Positions 25,768 through 35,787 of a stretch of 64,000 nt of DNA are shown one piece after another (the stretch's first letter is position 1; each line of letters begins with the position of its first letter). Below the pieces are notes generated by a model. It was given only the letters and a program-made list of their open reading frames with translations. It made no database searches and was not told the DNA's origin. The position numbers and the translations under genes are program-made. The stretch covers positions 2,790,001-2,854,000 of the forward strand of contig NZ_CP013200.1 of the NCBI RefSeq assembly GCF_001445575.1. The letters are read 5' to 3'. This stretch comes from Arthrobacter alpinus (lineage in GTDB: Bacteria; Actinomycetota; Actinomycetes; Actinomycetales; Micrococcaceae).

Positions 25768-26982
25768 TCAGGAGAAGATGACGAGTCCGTAGATGGCGAA
25801 TACCGCCAGGTGAGTTGCTCCGTGCATGGCCGTTACCTTCTTGGCGGCAAAGGTGTTGACCGAGAGCAGGAGTGTGATACCGAGTAGCAGCAGGTTGGCT
25901 GGCGACTCCGCGAGGACCACATCTTGGCCCGTCATCATCCCGATTATGAGCACCGCCGGGATGGTTAAACCCACAGTGGAGACGAGGGCGCCGTGGCAAA
26001 GGTTGTTGACTCGCTGTGCTTCGCCACCCAGTGCTGCGCGCACCGAGGTGATGGATTCCGGGAGGAAAACGATCATGGCGATCAAGAGCCCCGAAAGGGC
26101 AACGGGGGCACCTGCGCGGCCAAGCCCGTCGTCCAAAAGGGTGGCCATATCGTGGGAGAGCAGCACGATGGGCAGCACCGTGACAACCAACAAAACCATG
26201 CGCAGAATAATCTCGGTGCGGTGCTTGGCAAGGATGTCCGCGATGGGCATCGCTGGTGTGGAAACCGCACCCGATGGGGAGGCAGCACTGATGGAGGGGG
26301 CGCCGTCGATCTTGGTTTTGGTTCGTGATGTGGCGCCGAGCTTGGGGGTAAACAGGCGGGGATCGATTTCAGTGAAGTCGCTGGCCTGAACGCCCATCTG
26401 ACGGACAAGGAAGAAGGCATACAGACCGAGGGCGAGCACGATAACGGGGATTTGCTGGCCAGTTCCATACGATCCGTCATGACCAATCAAGGCCGGGAGT
26501 GCAAAAGCCATCGAGGTGAGCACGATGATCATGCCGAGATAGGCGGAGGTGCCCGTTCGGTTGTGTTGCAGGCTGCCGTGTCTGAACCCTCCGATCAGTA
26601 GCGAGAGGCCGATGACAGCGTTGAGGATGATCATGGAAACGGCCATGACGGAGTCGCGCGCTATGGTGGCGTGCTCGCCTGGGCCCAGCATGACCGCGGA
26701 GATCAGGACCACTTCGATCAGCACAATCGAGAGTGTCAGGACAAGTGAACCATAGGGGTCGCCGAGGCGACGGGCGAGATGCTCGGCTTCGTGAACCACC
26801 CCGAAAGCACAAACAAGGATGACCGCGACGATTGCAAGCAGCGCGGTGACAAGCGCTGGCGTGGGAACCGGCGGAGTTAGGAGGGGGCCCATGAACCTCA
26901 GGGCTGCGACAGCTACCCAGCCGACAACAATGCGGGCGATCGCGATAGGGGTGAAAATTGAGCGTATGGCTGGTGCAATCAT
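25768..26982 (-). CDS. chaA: Calcium/sodium:proton antiporter, ChaA type
   Basis: A 404-residue cation antiporter of the CaCA superfamily with two homologous halves. The first contains GVVHEAEHLARRLGDPYGSL and LSIVLIEVVLISAVMLGPGE, the second MIVFLPESITSVRAALGGEA. These hold the conserved acidic residues of the alpha repeats. The halves are joined by a cytoplasmic loop of about 60 residues rich in Ser, Thr and Pro. It exports Ca2+, Na+ or K+ in exchange for protons at the cytoplasmic membrane. It stands alone between a MocR-type regulator (156 bp) and a DUF222 gene (280 bp); the flanking gaps hold nothing I can identify. Confidence 0.88.
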   Translation of the reverse strand: MIAPAIRSIFTPIAIARIVVGWVAVAALRFMGPLLTPPVPTPALVTALLAIVAVILVCAFGVVHEAEHLARRLGDPYGSLVLTLSIVLIEVVLISAVMLGPGEHATIARDSVMAVSMIILNAVIGLSLLIGGFRHGSLQHNRTGTSAYLGMIIVLTSMAFALPALIGHDGSYGTGQQIPVIVLALGLYAFFLVRQMGVQASDFTEIDPRLFTPKLGATSRTKTKIDGAPSISAASPSGAVSTPAMPIADILAKHRTEIILRMVLLVVTVLPIVLLSHDMATLLDDGLGRAGAPVALSGLLIAMIVFLPESITSVRAALGGEAQRVNNLCHGALVSTVGLTIPAVLIIGMMTGQDVVLAESPANLLLLGITLLLSVNTFAAKKVTAMHGATHLAVFAIYGLVIFS

Positions 26983-27261
26983 GGGTTTGAACCTGTTCTA
27001 CGAGGTCGTCCCCGAATCAAGCGAGCAAACGGGCCGTCCCGTTCGTGATCCTACCCAGCCGCCAGCCAGCCTAAAAAGTTGTTCACCGAGGATTGGTGCT
27101 GCTTGCATGCATGGGCTGAATGCATCTGCTCATGGCTACGGCGGCGTTCTTTTCTCAGCATACGACAGGCGGGAAGCGGCGGCCAATCCCCTAAGACGCG
27201 TGACAACGAATGGCGTGGGTGACAATCCGGCGATCGATTTGGGTGGTTTGGTCTGGGTGGT

Positions 27262-29576
27262 TTAGCTTGCTGATTTTTTGGTGGTCTTGGTGGTTTTGTT
27301 GATGAGGTTTTTGAGCCATTTGGGGTACTCAGGCCGCTCGGGTTCGGTATTCAGTGGTGGCCGGTACCTGCCACCAGGGGTAATCCAACCGATCCGCCCA
27401 TCCGGGGTAGCTTGCGGTGTCCAGCCACGGAGATTGATCCCGTGCCGTTCAGGCTCATCGATACACCGCCGGCGGCCATGCCGGTTCTTATCATCCTTGA
27501 AGTGCTTCATCAGGTGATGGCGTTTACACGCCGGACGGAGATTCGCCATCACCGAGGCCCCACCAAATTCAAAAGCCCGTAAATGATCCAATTCCGTATC
27601 CAACACCGGATGAGGACAATTCGGTACATAACAACACCCAGCAAGGCCCTGCAAGACCGCTCGTTCCGCCGCCCGCAAAATATAGCGTTGCGGCTCCAAC
27701 GGCAACGCCTCCCCCGTGATCGGATCAGTCAAGACCCGCAAGAACGAAGAACAATTCTTCAACAACTTCCTCGCCACGTCCTCCGGAACAGGACCACTCT
27801 GAGGCCCCACCAACTCTGCTGGTTCATCCGTGATCCCCAACAACCCCAAGAACGGGACCTTGACCAACACCAACGCATCCGGCAGCGGCGGATCAACCAA
27901 CACACCATGAGCCGCCAACTCCACTAACTGCCGCTCATAATCCGCCTGCGGATCCTCGACCAACCCATCCACCACATCACCCACCAACCCAGAACCATCC
28001 CCCACCAACCCGACCACATCAACAGCATCACCCTGGTCAATAAGGTCAGCCGGGTCAATAAGGTTTCGACCATCTGAATCCACAGGATCAGCAGGATCAG
28101 CATCGCTGGTGAAATAGAGGGCGGTGGCAGCATCCGCGGAAACTATTCCTGCGGTGGGATCGGTTGCGGGGGCGGCAGGGCTGGTGGTGGGCAGTGGTGT
28201 CCCCTCACCACCAGCCCCGCTAGACACGACTCCCCAGCCGCAACACCACCGGGTGAAGCACCACTGGGTGAGGTACTGCTGGTAGGAGTTGGTCTTGTGG
28301 CCCAGACAGGAACGTCGTCCAGGTCAAGAGCACTGCCACCAACACCACCACCATCAACACCAGACCCGGACCCAGCACCTGCATCCTTGTCGGCACCAGT
28401 AGTGGTATCAATCCCAGTACCATTGCCACCAGTGGGACGAGAACTAGCGCCTGTTTGCTGATCTGCGCCGCTACTCCGGCCGGTTCCGGCGCTCGTGCCA
28501 GACCCCGTACCAGACCCCGTACTGGTTCCGGGGTTGGTTTCTGGGTTGGCCGGGTTGTTGGTGGGCAGGGTAGCTTCGGCGTCGTTGAGTAACTGTGTGG
28601 CAGATTCCGGAAGGTTTTGGCCCAGTAGCAGGATCGCGGCAACATCGGCCCGTAACTGCGCCAGTGTCCTATGCTCACGACAATCCTGACCCGTCCCAGC
28701 AGCATCAGCGGCAGCTTGAGCACGGACCCCATCAGCTTTAATCGCCCGCGCCAATCGAGTACACCGCGTATAAATCCCGGAGGCACTCACCGCCGGCATG
28801 TGCAACCCCAACCACGCCATCCCATCAGCACCCAGCGAACACACCAACTTCCGCTTCGCGAACGCTTCCTTGACCCGGACCGGGATACTCTCCGGAAACA
28901 TCTTCTCCCGCGCGCGACGAGCCTTACCCAGAAACGAAAACGCTGTGGTCCCCGGCGCGAGAAACAACAACCGCGCTTCCAACACCGCCACATCGGCGGC
29001 CGTGGCACTACCCATAGACCCTAAAGTCGCGATCTCATCATTAATACTCACCGCATGCCGCCAGGAAAGCTCTCCCGCTTCCAGAGCATCCAACACCGCG
29101 GGACGTTCACTCAGCAACACCACACTGTGCTCCAGCAACGACGCCGCGCTCGGCTCAGGAATCCCCAACGCGAACGCGACCTCTGTAGCCAACCCCGCCG
29201 AGGCAACCCCACGCTGAAACCCATCTAAAGCCCGCACAGATGCCTCAACCGCAGCCGCCCCGACAACCCTGGCCACCAACCGTGCCTTACACCCCGCCAC
29301 AGCATCCTCAAGACGCTTCAACTCCGCCAACGCCGCAACCCCAGCATCACGAACCCCCTCAGCAACAGACAGCACCGACGGTGACTCCACAACCAGCCCC
29401 AGTTCCGACCCCGGTTCCGGGAGCGGGTACAAGGCCAGTGCCGGCAACCCCACCAGCTCAGCATTGTCAGACCCAAAAGGTTCAATAGAAGGAAGAGTAA
29501 TCCCAGCCAGCAGCGACGCCGCATCCTGTGCGGCTTCACCATCCCGGTCCCCGGGGAACACCTCCCGAATACTCAT
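27262..29576 (-). CDS. DUF222 / HNH endonuclease domain protein (frame broken in the linker)
   Basis: The N-terminal frame (ATG 29576) gives about 300 residues of DUF222 (ALDGFQRGVASAGLATEVAF, SLLEHSVVLLSERPAVLDAL). A Gly/Thr/Ser low-complexity linker follows, and the frame ends at 28143. The HNH part lies in another frame from about 28227 to 27262, with CCYVPNCPHPVLDTELDHL, FGGASVMANLRPACKRHHLM and KHFKDDK as the zinc/HNH core. One extra base around 28225-28242, where there is a CCCC run at 28232-28235, would join them into one protein of about 770 residues. Many actinobacterial genomes carry multiple such genes as single ORFs. The role is unknown; association with mobile elements has been suggested for some. 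Both domains are otherwise undamaged. Confidence 0.8.
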
Positions 29577-29827
29577 ACAACAAGCCTAAACCCACCGATA
29601 TACAACCGCAATACTTACTAGAAAGTAACTTCTAATAAGTGTGGTGTGAAAGTGCTTTAGAGAAGGTGTTGATCGGTGTTTTAGAGAACGTCCAAACCAT
29701 CGCACCTCGCCCCGTCCCCAGCCCACGCACAAAGCACAGCCAGCGGAGAAGGGATTAACGCAAGAACCGCCGTCGTCCATCACAGGACAACAACGGTTCT
29801 GCGGCCACCACGGGGCATACCGAGGGC

Positions 29828-30187
29828 CATCCGGAGACGCTCCCGCAAACGCTTCCGGAGATCACGGTGTTCCACCCTGTGCCCGTTCCCCGCGGCGACT
29901 GGTTTACGAGAGCGGCGCTGGACTCGTTCAGCACCCAGGCCTGGAGGGTTGTGCCGTCGTCGAACCGCATGGGGATATGGCTAGCAAGCGCCTCCCTAGA
30001 ACGGCGCCGCGATCATGAACCAGCCAGTGAAGGCACCATGACCGGGTCCATTCAGATGCCGCAGTCCGGACTGCCCGAGTTTTTCCTTGCCGATCACCCC
30101 GTCGTGGGCGGCTATCCCGGTGCCAGAGTTCGTTTCCCGCTGTGCCTTGATGCCGTTGCCGTACCCATACAGCCCAGCGCGGCGTGA
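29828..30187 (+). pseudogene. PxpC (5-oxoprolinase subunit C, biotin-dependent carboxyltransferase-like) C-terminal remnant
   Basis: The frame encodes FHPVPVPRGDWFTRAALDSF, then WRVVPSSNRMGIWLA and ASEGTMTGSIQMPQSGLPEF, then FLADHPVVGGYPG. This is the C-terminal third of PxpC/KipA-type proteins (compare the SNRMG and GGYP motifs). The N-terminal two thirds and the partner PxpB and PxpA genes are missing, and after GGYP the natural continuation appears to slip to another frame. It is thus a remnant of a 5-oxoproline utilisation locus. The 250 bases to its left (29577-29827) show nothing I recognise. Confidence 0.65.
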
Positions 30188-30284
30188 GTCCACGTCTAAG
30201 GGCACGCCCACCGGCTAAGATGAATGTGGCCTTAAATCGGGCCCGAGGCAGCCCGGCTTCGACACCCACGGAGGAAAGTACCCC

Positions 30285-30752
30285 ATGAATACTTCACGCA
30301 TGAACGTCGAGTCGTTCAACCTTGACCACCGCACCGTCGTTGCACCGTATGTCCGGGTTGCCGACCGCAAGGCGCTGCCGCACGGTGACGTCCTGACCAA
30401 GTACGACGTCCGCTTCACCCAGCCCAACGTGGCCCACCTGGATATGAAATCCGTTCACTCGCTCGAGCACCTCTTTGCCGAATGTTCACGCAACCACTCG
30501 GATTCCGTCATCGATTTCTCTCCCATGGGCTGCCAGACGGGGTACTACCTGATCCTTGCGGGCGAGCCGGATCTTCCGGCCGTGATGGAGCTGATCGATG
30601 CCACACTCAAGGATGTTTTGGAAGCTACTGAAGTCCCCGCTGCCAACGAAATCCAGTGCGGCTGGGGCGAGAATCACTCCCTCAGCGGCGCGCAGGACGT
30701 AGCCCGGACCTTCCTCGCACAGCGTGATGAGTGGGCGCAGGTCACCGCGTGA
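30285..30752 (+). CDS. luxS: S-ribosylhomocysteine lyase LuxS
   Basis: A 155-residue LuxS, which cleaves S-ribosylhomocysteine to homocysteine and the AI-2 precursor DPD. The metal site is His58-x-x-Glu61-His62 in SVHSLEHLF plus Cys124 in IQCGWG; the catalytic Cys82 is in MGCQTGYY. The length is normal. A strong GGAGGAAAG ribosome site precedes the ATG. It is translationally coupled (GTGA overlap) to the nucleosidase that makes its substrate, so the pair recycles S-adenosylhomocysteine. No AI-2 receptor or Lsr transporter is in the window, so a metabolic role is sufficient to explain it. Confidence 0.95.
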   Translation: MNTSRMNVESFNLDHRTVVAPYVRVADRKALPHGDVLTKYDVRFTQPNVAHLDMKSVHSLEHLFAECSRNHSDSVIDFSPMGCQTGYYLILAGEPDLPAVMELIDATLKDVLEATEVPAANEIQCGWGENHSLSGAQDVARTFLAQRDEWAQVTA

Positions 30753-31573
30753 GCACTTCCTCTGTGAACTCCTCGCCTGTGAACGCTAGCAATTCCGCCG
30801 AGGTCATTGTCATCGTGGCCATGGAAGAGGAACTGGCTCCGTTCCTGCAGCTGGCCCAGTCGGTGGCCAATCCGGAACAGGTGGGTAATTCCATCCACCG
30901 CGCCAGCGTCATCAACGGCCGCAACATCCTGCTGGTGCACGGCGGCATTGGTCTGGTTAACGCATCTGGCGCGGCCACCTCTGCGCTGCTGTTGACCCAG
31001 CAGAAGAACGACGGCGCGTCCCCTCCTCTGGTGATCAGCGCCGGCTCTGCCGGTGGACTGGGCGAGAACGTTAAGGTCGGTGATGTTGTCATCGGAACCG
31101 ACACCATTAACGCCGACGCGGACGCCCGCGCCTTTGGGTATCAGCTGGGACAGGTTCCCGGGATGCCGGTGTCCTACCCGGTCCCGGATGCCTTGGCAGC
31201 CGTCAGCCGTGTTGGCATGGGTAGCACCCAGGGCAGCGCAGACACAGCCGGGACAGCTACAGCCAAACTGGTCAAGACCGTCCATCACGGACTCATCGTC
31301 TCCAGCTACTCGTTTGTTGACCAGAGCCGCGCGGTAGTCATTAAGGGCTTGTTTGAAGGCGCCCTGTCCACGGACATGGAATCGTCGGCCATCGCGCAGA
31401 TTGCCTACGCATACAACTCCCCGTTCCTGGCCATCCGCGGGATCTCTGATCTCTGCGGCCCAGCTGCCGAAACGGACTTCGTGACGCATGTGGATGATGC
31501 CGCCGACCGCTCGGCCGAGATTGTCAGGGCAGTCATTGACGCCTGGTTTGCGGCGGGCTCACCCCGCCCATAG
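30749..31573 (+). CDS. mtnN: 5'-methylthioadenosine/S-adenosylhomocysteine nucleosidase
   Basis: A 274-residue Pfs/MtnN-type nucleoside hydrolase that removes adenine from S-adenosylhomocysteine and methylthioadenosine. I start it at GTG 30749, overlapping the luxS stop, which gives the normal [18 protein letters not shown] near the N-terminus. Active-site features are [28 protein letters not shown] (ribose-binding Met-Glu) and the catalytic Asp in [10 protein letters not shown] roughly 20-residue Ser/Asn-rich lead precedes the fold. Together with luxS it forms a two-gene activated-methyl-cycle unit: MtnN makes S-ribosylhomocysteine, LuxS splits it. Confidence 0.92.
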   Translation: MSTSSVNSSPVNASNSAEVIVIVAMEEELAPFLQLAQSVANPEQVGNSIHRASVINGRNILLVHGGIGLVNASGAATSALLLTQQKNDGASPPLVISAGSAGGLGENVKVGDVVIGTDTINADADARAFGYQLGQVPGMPVSYPVPDALAAVSRVGMGSTQGSADTAGTATAKLVKTVHHGLIVSSYSFVDQSRAVVIKGLFEGALSTDMESSAIAQIAYAYNSPFLAIRGISDLCGPAAETDFVTHVDDAADRSAEIVRAVIDAWFAAGSPRP

Positions 31574-31750
31574 GCAACACCCTGCAGCTAAGAAGTACCG
31601 AGCCCTCCCACCAAGCTGACGTGGCGCAGCCCGCCGTGGGTGGACCAGAGGGGATGCTCACACCCGATGCTGACACGGGAATCCACGGCGGGATCGGCGT
31701 CGAGCCTGAACTATCCTGAAGGCCTCTGATTGCTACAGAACGGAAGAACT

Positions 31751-32674
31751 TTGACACTTCGCGTCCTCGTCCCCACTGCCCAGTTTGCGCAAGCGATCCA
31801 AAGCCCGGGGATTGAAGCAATCGTCTGGCACATCAATGACAGCTTGGCGGATGCACCGGCTGCCGATGTGCTGGTCACGGAACGCCCGCGCGAATTTGAG
31901 CGCCGAGCGCGGGTGGCGAGCATTCCGGGTTTGCGCCACGTGCACTTGCTCTCCATTGGCTCCGATTGGATCCTGGCACACATGCCAGCTGGCGTGACGC
32001 TGAGTAATTCGCGCGGTGCCGTGGAAGATGCCACGGCCGAGCATGGCGTGGCGCTGATCCTCGCGGCACTGCGTGAGCTGCCGACGGCGGCCATACAGCA
32101 GCGCCGTCATGACTGGGTGCCGCTGTGGACGAGCTCAGTGCATGGTTCTGTGGTTCTCATTCTGGGATATGGCGGGGTGGGCAAGGAACTCTTTTTGCGA
32201 CTGGAGCCCTTTCGCCCCGCCGCCTTGGTTCCCGTTGCCAGCCGCGCACGAGTCCTCGATAACGGTCTCCAGATCCATGGGACGGCGGAGCTGCCGGATC
32301 TGCTTCCCCACGCGGATGTGGTGGTGGTGACACTCCCACACGATCGTTCAACAGCCCACTTGGTGGATGCAAACTTCCTGGCACGCATGAAAGACGGGGC
32401 CCTGCTGGTCAATATTGGGCGGGGACCCGTGGTGGACACGGAGGCTCTTCTGGCGGAGCTGAGTTCGGGGCGGCTGCGGGCTGCCCTGGATGTCACCGAC
32501 CCGGAACCGCTGTCTGCCGATCACCCCTTGTGGGATGCGCCCGGTTGCCTTATCACTCCCCACATGGCCGGCAATACCGCTGAGTTCATTCGTCTCGCGA
32601 CCGAGCTGACGGTAGAACAGTTGCGTCGGATCTCCCAGGGCGAGGCCCCGCTACATCTGGTCGATGTCGTCTAG
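31751..32674 (+). CDS. NAD-dependent D-2-hydroxyacid dehydrogenase
   Basis: A 307-residue member of the 2-hydroxyacid dehydrogenase family. I choose TTG 31751 (MTLRVLVPTAQ) with GGAAG five bases upstream. The Rossmann motif is VVLILGYGGVGKELFLRL. Catalytic segments are the Arg in VNIGRGPVVDTEAL, the Glu in DVTDPEPLSADHPLW and the His in LITPHMAGNT. Substrate could be glyoxylate, hydroxypyruvate or another 2-ketoacid. Its last 24 bases overlap the 3' end of the convergent PLP decarboxylase gene. Nothing shows that it belongs to that cassette's pathway. Confidence 0.87.
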   Translation: MTLRVLVPTAQFAQAIQSPGIEAIVWHINDSLADAPAADVLVTERPREFERRARVASIPGLRHVHLLSIGSDWILAHMPAGVTLSNSRGAVEDATAEHGVALILAALRELPTAAIQQRRHDWVPLWTSSVHGSVVLILGYGGVGKELFLRLEPFRPAALVPVASRARVLDNGLQIHGTAELPDLLPHADVVVVTLPHDRSTAHLVDANFLARMKDGALLVNIGRGPVVDTEALLAELSSGRLRAALDVTDPEPLSADHPLWDAPGCLITPHMAGNTAEFIRLATELTVEQLRRISQGEAPLHLVDVV

Positions 32675-34087
32675 CACCCAACCGCCACCGTCCCACAGGA
32701 CATTGGCGGCCAGCGGCAATTGATGTGAGGCACTTTCCACAATGTGCATGAGATAGCCTGCCGTATTGGGGAACGCGACCAGGTCTCCGGCAGTAACTCC
32801 CGCCGGAAACTCAAAACGACGGCGCAGCAACAGTTCCTCCTCGATGCAGTAAGCCCCTACAAGAAACGCACTGCCAGCGGTCCGCGCCCGTCGCGGGTGC
32901 TGCGCGTGAACCAGAACCGGATCCAGCAGGAAGTCAGCTGATGTGGACCTGCACTGGGTCCTGTTCATGTGCAAGCCCACCAGCGGAACACCGTCACTGC
33001 GCTGTTTGGTGAAGGCCACCTCGGCAAGTGTCAGACCGCATCCGTCCAGCAACGATCGCCCAGGTTCACAGCGCAACTGTATCTGCGCGGCTCTCAACGC
33101 CTGGGCCACGGACTGTCCAGAAAGACCGGGCTGTCCAGCCTGACCGGACGGCTCAACCTGAACAGAAGGCGATCCATTGTCAGGAACTGTTGACAGGACT
33201 TGATCGAGCCATCCGCCCCGGACCAGTTCCTGGTGATAGGGGTAGACACCGGCGCCGAGCCGATCGGACTTCCAGGTGAGGGCTTCGTCCCCTGCAGGGA
33301 GGTTCTGCAGCGCGGTCCAGAAGCCTTCCCATTGTGAAGCACTATCCAGGTAGGACATAGGAATGCCACCACCCATGTCCACGAAACGCGGAGCGTGGCC
33401 TAGCTGGCGTAACTGCTCGATGAGTCCGAGTGATTCACCGATGCCGATGGCTCGGGCCCGGGCTTCATAGCCGTTGAGGTGGAAGTGGATGCCGGCTACC
33501 TGGACGCCGCTTATCAGCTCACTGTCACGCAGAACGTCCAGCCACTGGAGTGCACGGAGTCCGAAGCGGGTCGGCGGAATTGAGGGATGGCTGACGGCCA
33601 GGCGTAACGCAACGTTGAGTGGCAGCCGCTGCGCACCGGTCAGGTCCAGCGCATCGCGCAATTCGTCCTCGTTGTCCACACTGATAGTCACCCCAGATTC
33701 GATGGCCAGTTTCAGCAATGCTGTGGACTTCACTGCCGCCGTGACAATGATCCTTTCTGCCGGAACACCTCGTTGCAGGCACTGCCGCAGTTCGTTCAAA
33801 CTGGCTACATCGATGCCGCAGTCCTCGCGAAGGGCCTGATCAATGGCTCCCAGGGTCTTGTTGGCCTTGCGGGCAAAATAGATGTCAAAGTCGATCCCAT
33901 GGGTAGCAGCGGCGGAGCGCAACTCCCCCACGTTGCGTCCCATGGCACCGAAATGGTGAATATTGACAGGTGATCCGTGAGCATCAAGCAACGCCCGGCA
34001 CTGCTGCGGATCGTTGAGCAAATCCTCCATCCACGGTTCCAGACGGGCTGACAGCGGGGCTGTACCGGACATTTTCTGGCGCATCAT
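32651..34087 (-). CDS. PLP-dependent decarboxylase-like enzyme (Orn/DAP/Arg decarboxylase 2 fold, Y4yA/SbnH-like)
   Basis: A 478-residue fold-type-III PLP enzyme. The start is ATG 34087, which shares one base with the stop of the upstream flavoprotein (TGATG). The PLP-lysine segment is FDIYFARKANKTLGAIDQAL, followed by GIDVASLNELRQCL. VAGIHFHLNGYEARARAIG, FVDMGGGIPMSYL, RCEPGRSLLDGCG and FLVGAYCIEEELLL correspond to the glycine-rich phosphate loop and the active-site Cys region of diaminopimelate/ornithine decarboxylases. A Ser/Gly/Gln-rich insertion (VEPSGQAGQPGLSGQS) is unusual. Similar enzymes decarboxylate diamino acid units in siderophore pathways (SbnH, PvsE). It is the last gene of a three-gene operon with an SbnA-like synthase. 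Confidence 0.8.
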   Translation of the reverse strand: MMRQKMSGTAPLSARLEPWMEDLLNDPQQCRALLDAHGSPVNIHHFGAMGRNVGELRSAAATHGIDFDIYFARKANKTLGAIDQALREDCGIDVASLNELRQCLQRGVPAERIIVTAAVKSTALLKLAIESGVTISVDNEDELRDALDLTGAQRLPLNVALRLAVSHPSIPPTRFGLRALQWLDVLRDSELISGVQVAGIHFHLNGYEARARAIGIGESLGLIEQLRQLGHAPRFVDMGGGIPMSYLDSASQWEGFWTALQNLPAGDEALTWKSDRLGAGVYPYHQELVRGGWLDQVLSTVPDNGSPSVQVEPSGQAGQPGLSGQSVAQALRAAQIQLRCEPGRSLLDGCGLTLAEVAFTKQRSDGVPLVGLHMNRTQCRSTSADFLLDPVLVHAQHPRRARTAGSAFLVGAYCIEEELLLRRRFEFPAGVTAGDLVAFPNTAGYLMHIVESASHQLPLAANVLWDGGGWVLDDIDQM

Positions 34088-35787
34088 CACTCTTTCAGTG
34101 CACGAGGTTGGGTGGGCGTTGACTCTAGAGCGGTGACACGTGCGGCAATTCGCTGCGCCCACCGTTGATGTTCCCCATGTAAGCCACGGTTGAGGGTGTC
34201 ATGACCCAGCGTGGGATCCTCAGTAGGCCGTCCCACGGCAGCCAGAGACAGGGTTCTGGAGCCGTCGCGAGCGAGGCAGGTGCCATCGGGGTCGGTCAGC
34301 AAACCTCTTTCCCCTGCCCTGACCCAAACGTGACCGTGGGCCAACAAGCCGGCGAAAAGCCCACTTGTTGGGCCGCCTTCCGGGGCTGGACGGCTGAGCA
34401 CACCGGGTCCAGGAGTCACCGCATCGATGAGTTCTGCCCCCTGCGCCGGATCCTCACCGCCCCTGGCCATGTGAAGAATACCGGCGTCGAACAACGCCAA
34501 CAGCTTCCTGGCCGTCTGCTCGGGCGGACCGAAGGCGAACCGTTCAAGGTTGCGGGCCACAGTTGCAAATTGCCGCCCCGCCTGGGGGCTCTTGGGTACC
34601 CTATCCAGCACGGCGATCAAGTCCGCATACAGTCCCGACCATACCCGAGCCCACAACCAGCCCGTGGTGACGGGAGCCTGACAGTAGTTGACCAGAAGGC
34701 TGTTCCGCAGTTCCCCTACTGGACCGGATTCTTGTGGCCCGGATTCTTCTGGCCCGCGTGAACGTGCCCCCGAGAGGCTGCCGCTTCCGGCTGCTACGGA
34801 CACGCCTGTCAGCGCCGCGCGCCACAGGGCCAAGGCGCTCACTGGCGTGCCCATGATCAGGGCACAATCTTGAGCACATCGAAGCAGCACCACCCACAGT
34901 CCATTCAGCTGTCCGGCGTCGGGCCTGGCTGTCCGGAACTGATTACCGGCAAGATGCAGTGAGGCTTTGAAGCGATCAAGGCAGGCTGTAATTGCGGGGG
35001 GAACGGCCTCACTTTTGGGGTTCATGAGCAGGCCGCTGCGTGAGGCGAACGTGATGCTTTTCGGCTCGCGTCCGCTGGGTACGTAGCGCAATTCCCGTGT
35101 TGGCGCGCCGTTCGTGGGGCCCTGCCATGATCCGCCACGGCCCTCGGTGAGGAGCAGGGCCACGTCGTAAGCGGTCAGCGCGGAGCCGCGAATCCAGACG
35201 TTGGAATCGGCGCCGATGCAGGAGGTGGTCAAAGAGCTGTAGCTGCCAATGAGCGGGTACGGATTGAGCGCTCCGGTCAGTGCTTGTCCTGGCTGTGGCT
35301 GCCACGGCTTAACGTCCCCCAACCCGTGCCCCGTTGCCACCAGAACTTCGTCGTAGAGTTCGCTGCCGAAGGCACCCTGCACCTGCCACTTTGCGCCTTC
35401 ACGGTCGACGGCGGTCACGGCATGGGGTGCGTGGGTGACGGCCACATTGCCATGCTCTTCCAGGAGTTGAAATTGTTCCCGCAGGTAGCAGCCCACCAGC
35501 GCCCGCGGCGGATATTTTTCGCCAGTGAACCCAGGGGCAGCGTGTGCGAGCCATCCCGCAAAGTCTGCCTCGTTCAATGTTGAGGAGGCATCCACAATGC
35601 CAGCGTTCACGTTCAGGCGCAGAAGGTGCGGCTGGTCTTCTCGCCACACGCTGCCTGAGCCAGGAGGGAACGGGTCATAGACGTCAGCGCTAATGTGCGC
35701 TCGTGAGTGGGCAGGGAGTCTGTCATGGAGCGCGAGTAGGGCGAACAAGCATTTAGGTCCTCCTCCTACTACGGCAACACGGATCAT
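34087..35787 (-). CDS. FAD/NAD(P)-binding protein (NAD_binding_9 type), unknown substrate
   Basis: A 566-residue flavoprotein-like protein. The N-terminal dinucleotide motif is VAVVGGGPKCLFALLALHDR, followed by YDPFPPGSGSVWREDQPHLL and NVNAGIVDASSTLN. A second signature ATGHGLGD is typical of FAD/NAD(P)-binding proteins that resemble lysine/ornithine N-hydroxylases. A variable Gly/Ser/Pro-rich region lies in the middle (ARSRGPEESGPQESGPVGEL). The ATG overlaps the SbnA-like gene (ATGA at 35784-35787) and the stop overlaps the decarboxylase start by one base, so all three are translationally coupled. As an inference, it would oxidise the product of the SbnA-like enzyme or its derivative, perhaps in place of the unrelated SbnB dehydrogenase. 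Confidence 0.72.
   Translation of the reverse strand: MIRVAVVGGGPKCLFALLALHDRLPAHSRAHISADVYDPFPPGSGSVWREDQPHLLRLNVNAGIVDASSTLNEADFAGWLAHAAPGFTGEKYPPRALVGCYLREQFQLLEEHGNVAVTHAPHAVTAVDREGAKWQVQGAFGSELYDEVLVATGHGLGDVKPWQPQPGQALTGALNPYPLIGSYSSLTTSCIGADSNVWIRGSALTAYDVALLLTEGRGGSWQGPTNGAPTRELRYVPSGREPKSITFASRSGLLMNPKSEAVPPAITACLDRFKASLHLAGNQFRTARPDAGQLNGLWVVLLRCAQDCALIMGTPVSALALWRAALTGVSVAAGSGSLSGARSRGPEESGPQESGPVGELRNSLLVNYCQAPVTTGWLWARVWSGLYADLIAVLDRVPKSPQAGRQFATVARNLERFAFGPPEQTARKLLALFDAGILHMARGGEDPAQGAELIDAVTPGPGVLSRPAPEGGPTSGLFAGLLAHGHVWVRAGERGLLTDPDGTCLARDGSRTLSLAAVGRPTEDPTLGHDTLNRGLHGEHQRWAQRIAARVTALESTPTQPRALKE

Noticed and set aside
29928..30269. Minus-strand ORF before luxS as a hypothetical gene
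   Set aside because: The opposite strand encodes the clear PxpC remnant over the same bases, so the ORF is its antisense shadow.
31630..31692. CCCGCCGTGG/CCACGGCGGG inverted repeat as terminator of luxS-mtnN
   Set aside because: The arms are only 10 bp and separated by about 43 bases with no T-tract; too weak to call.
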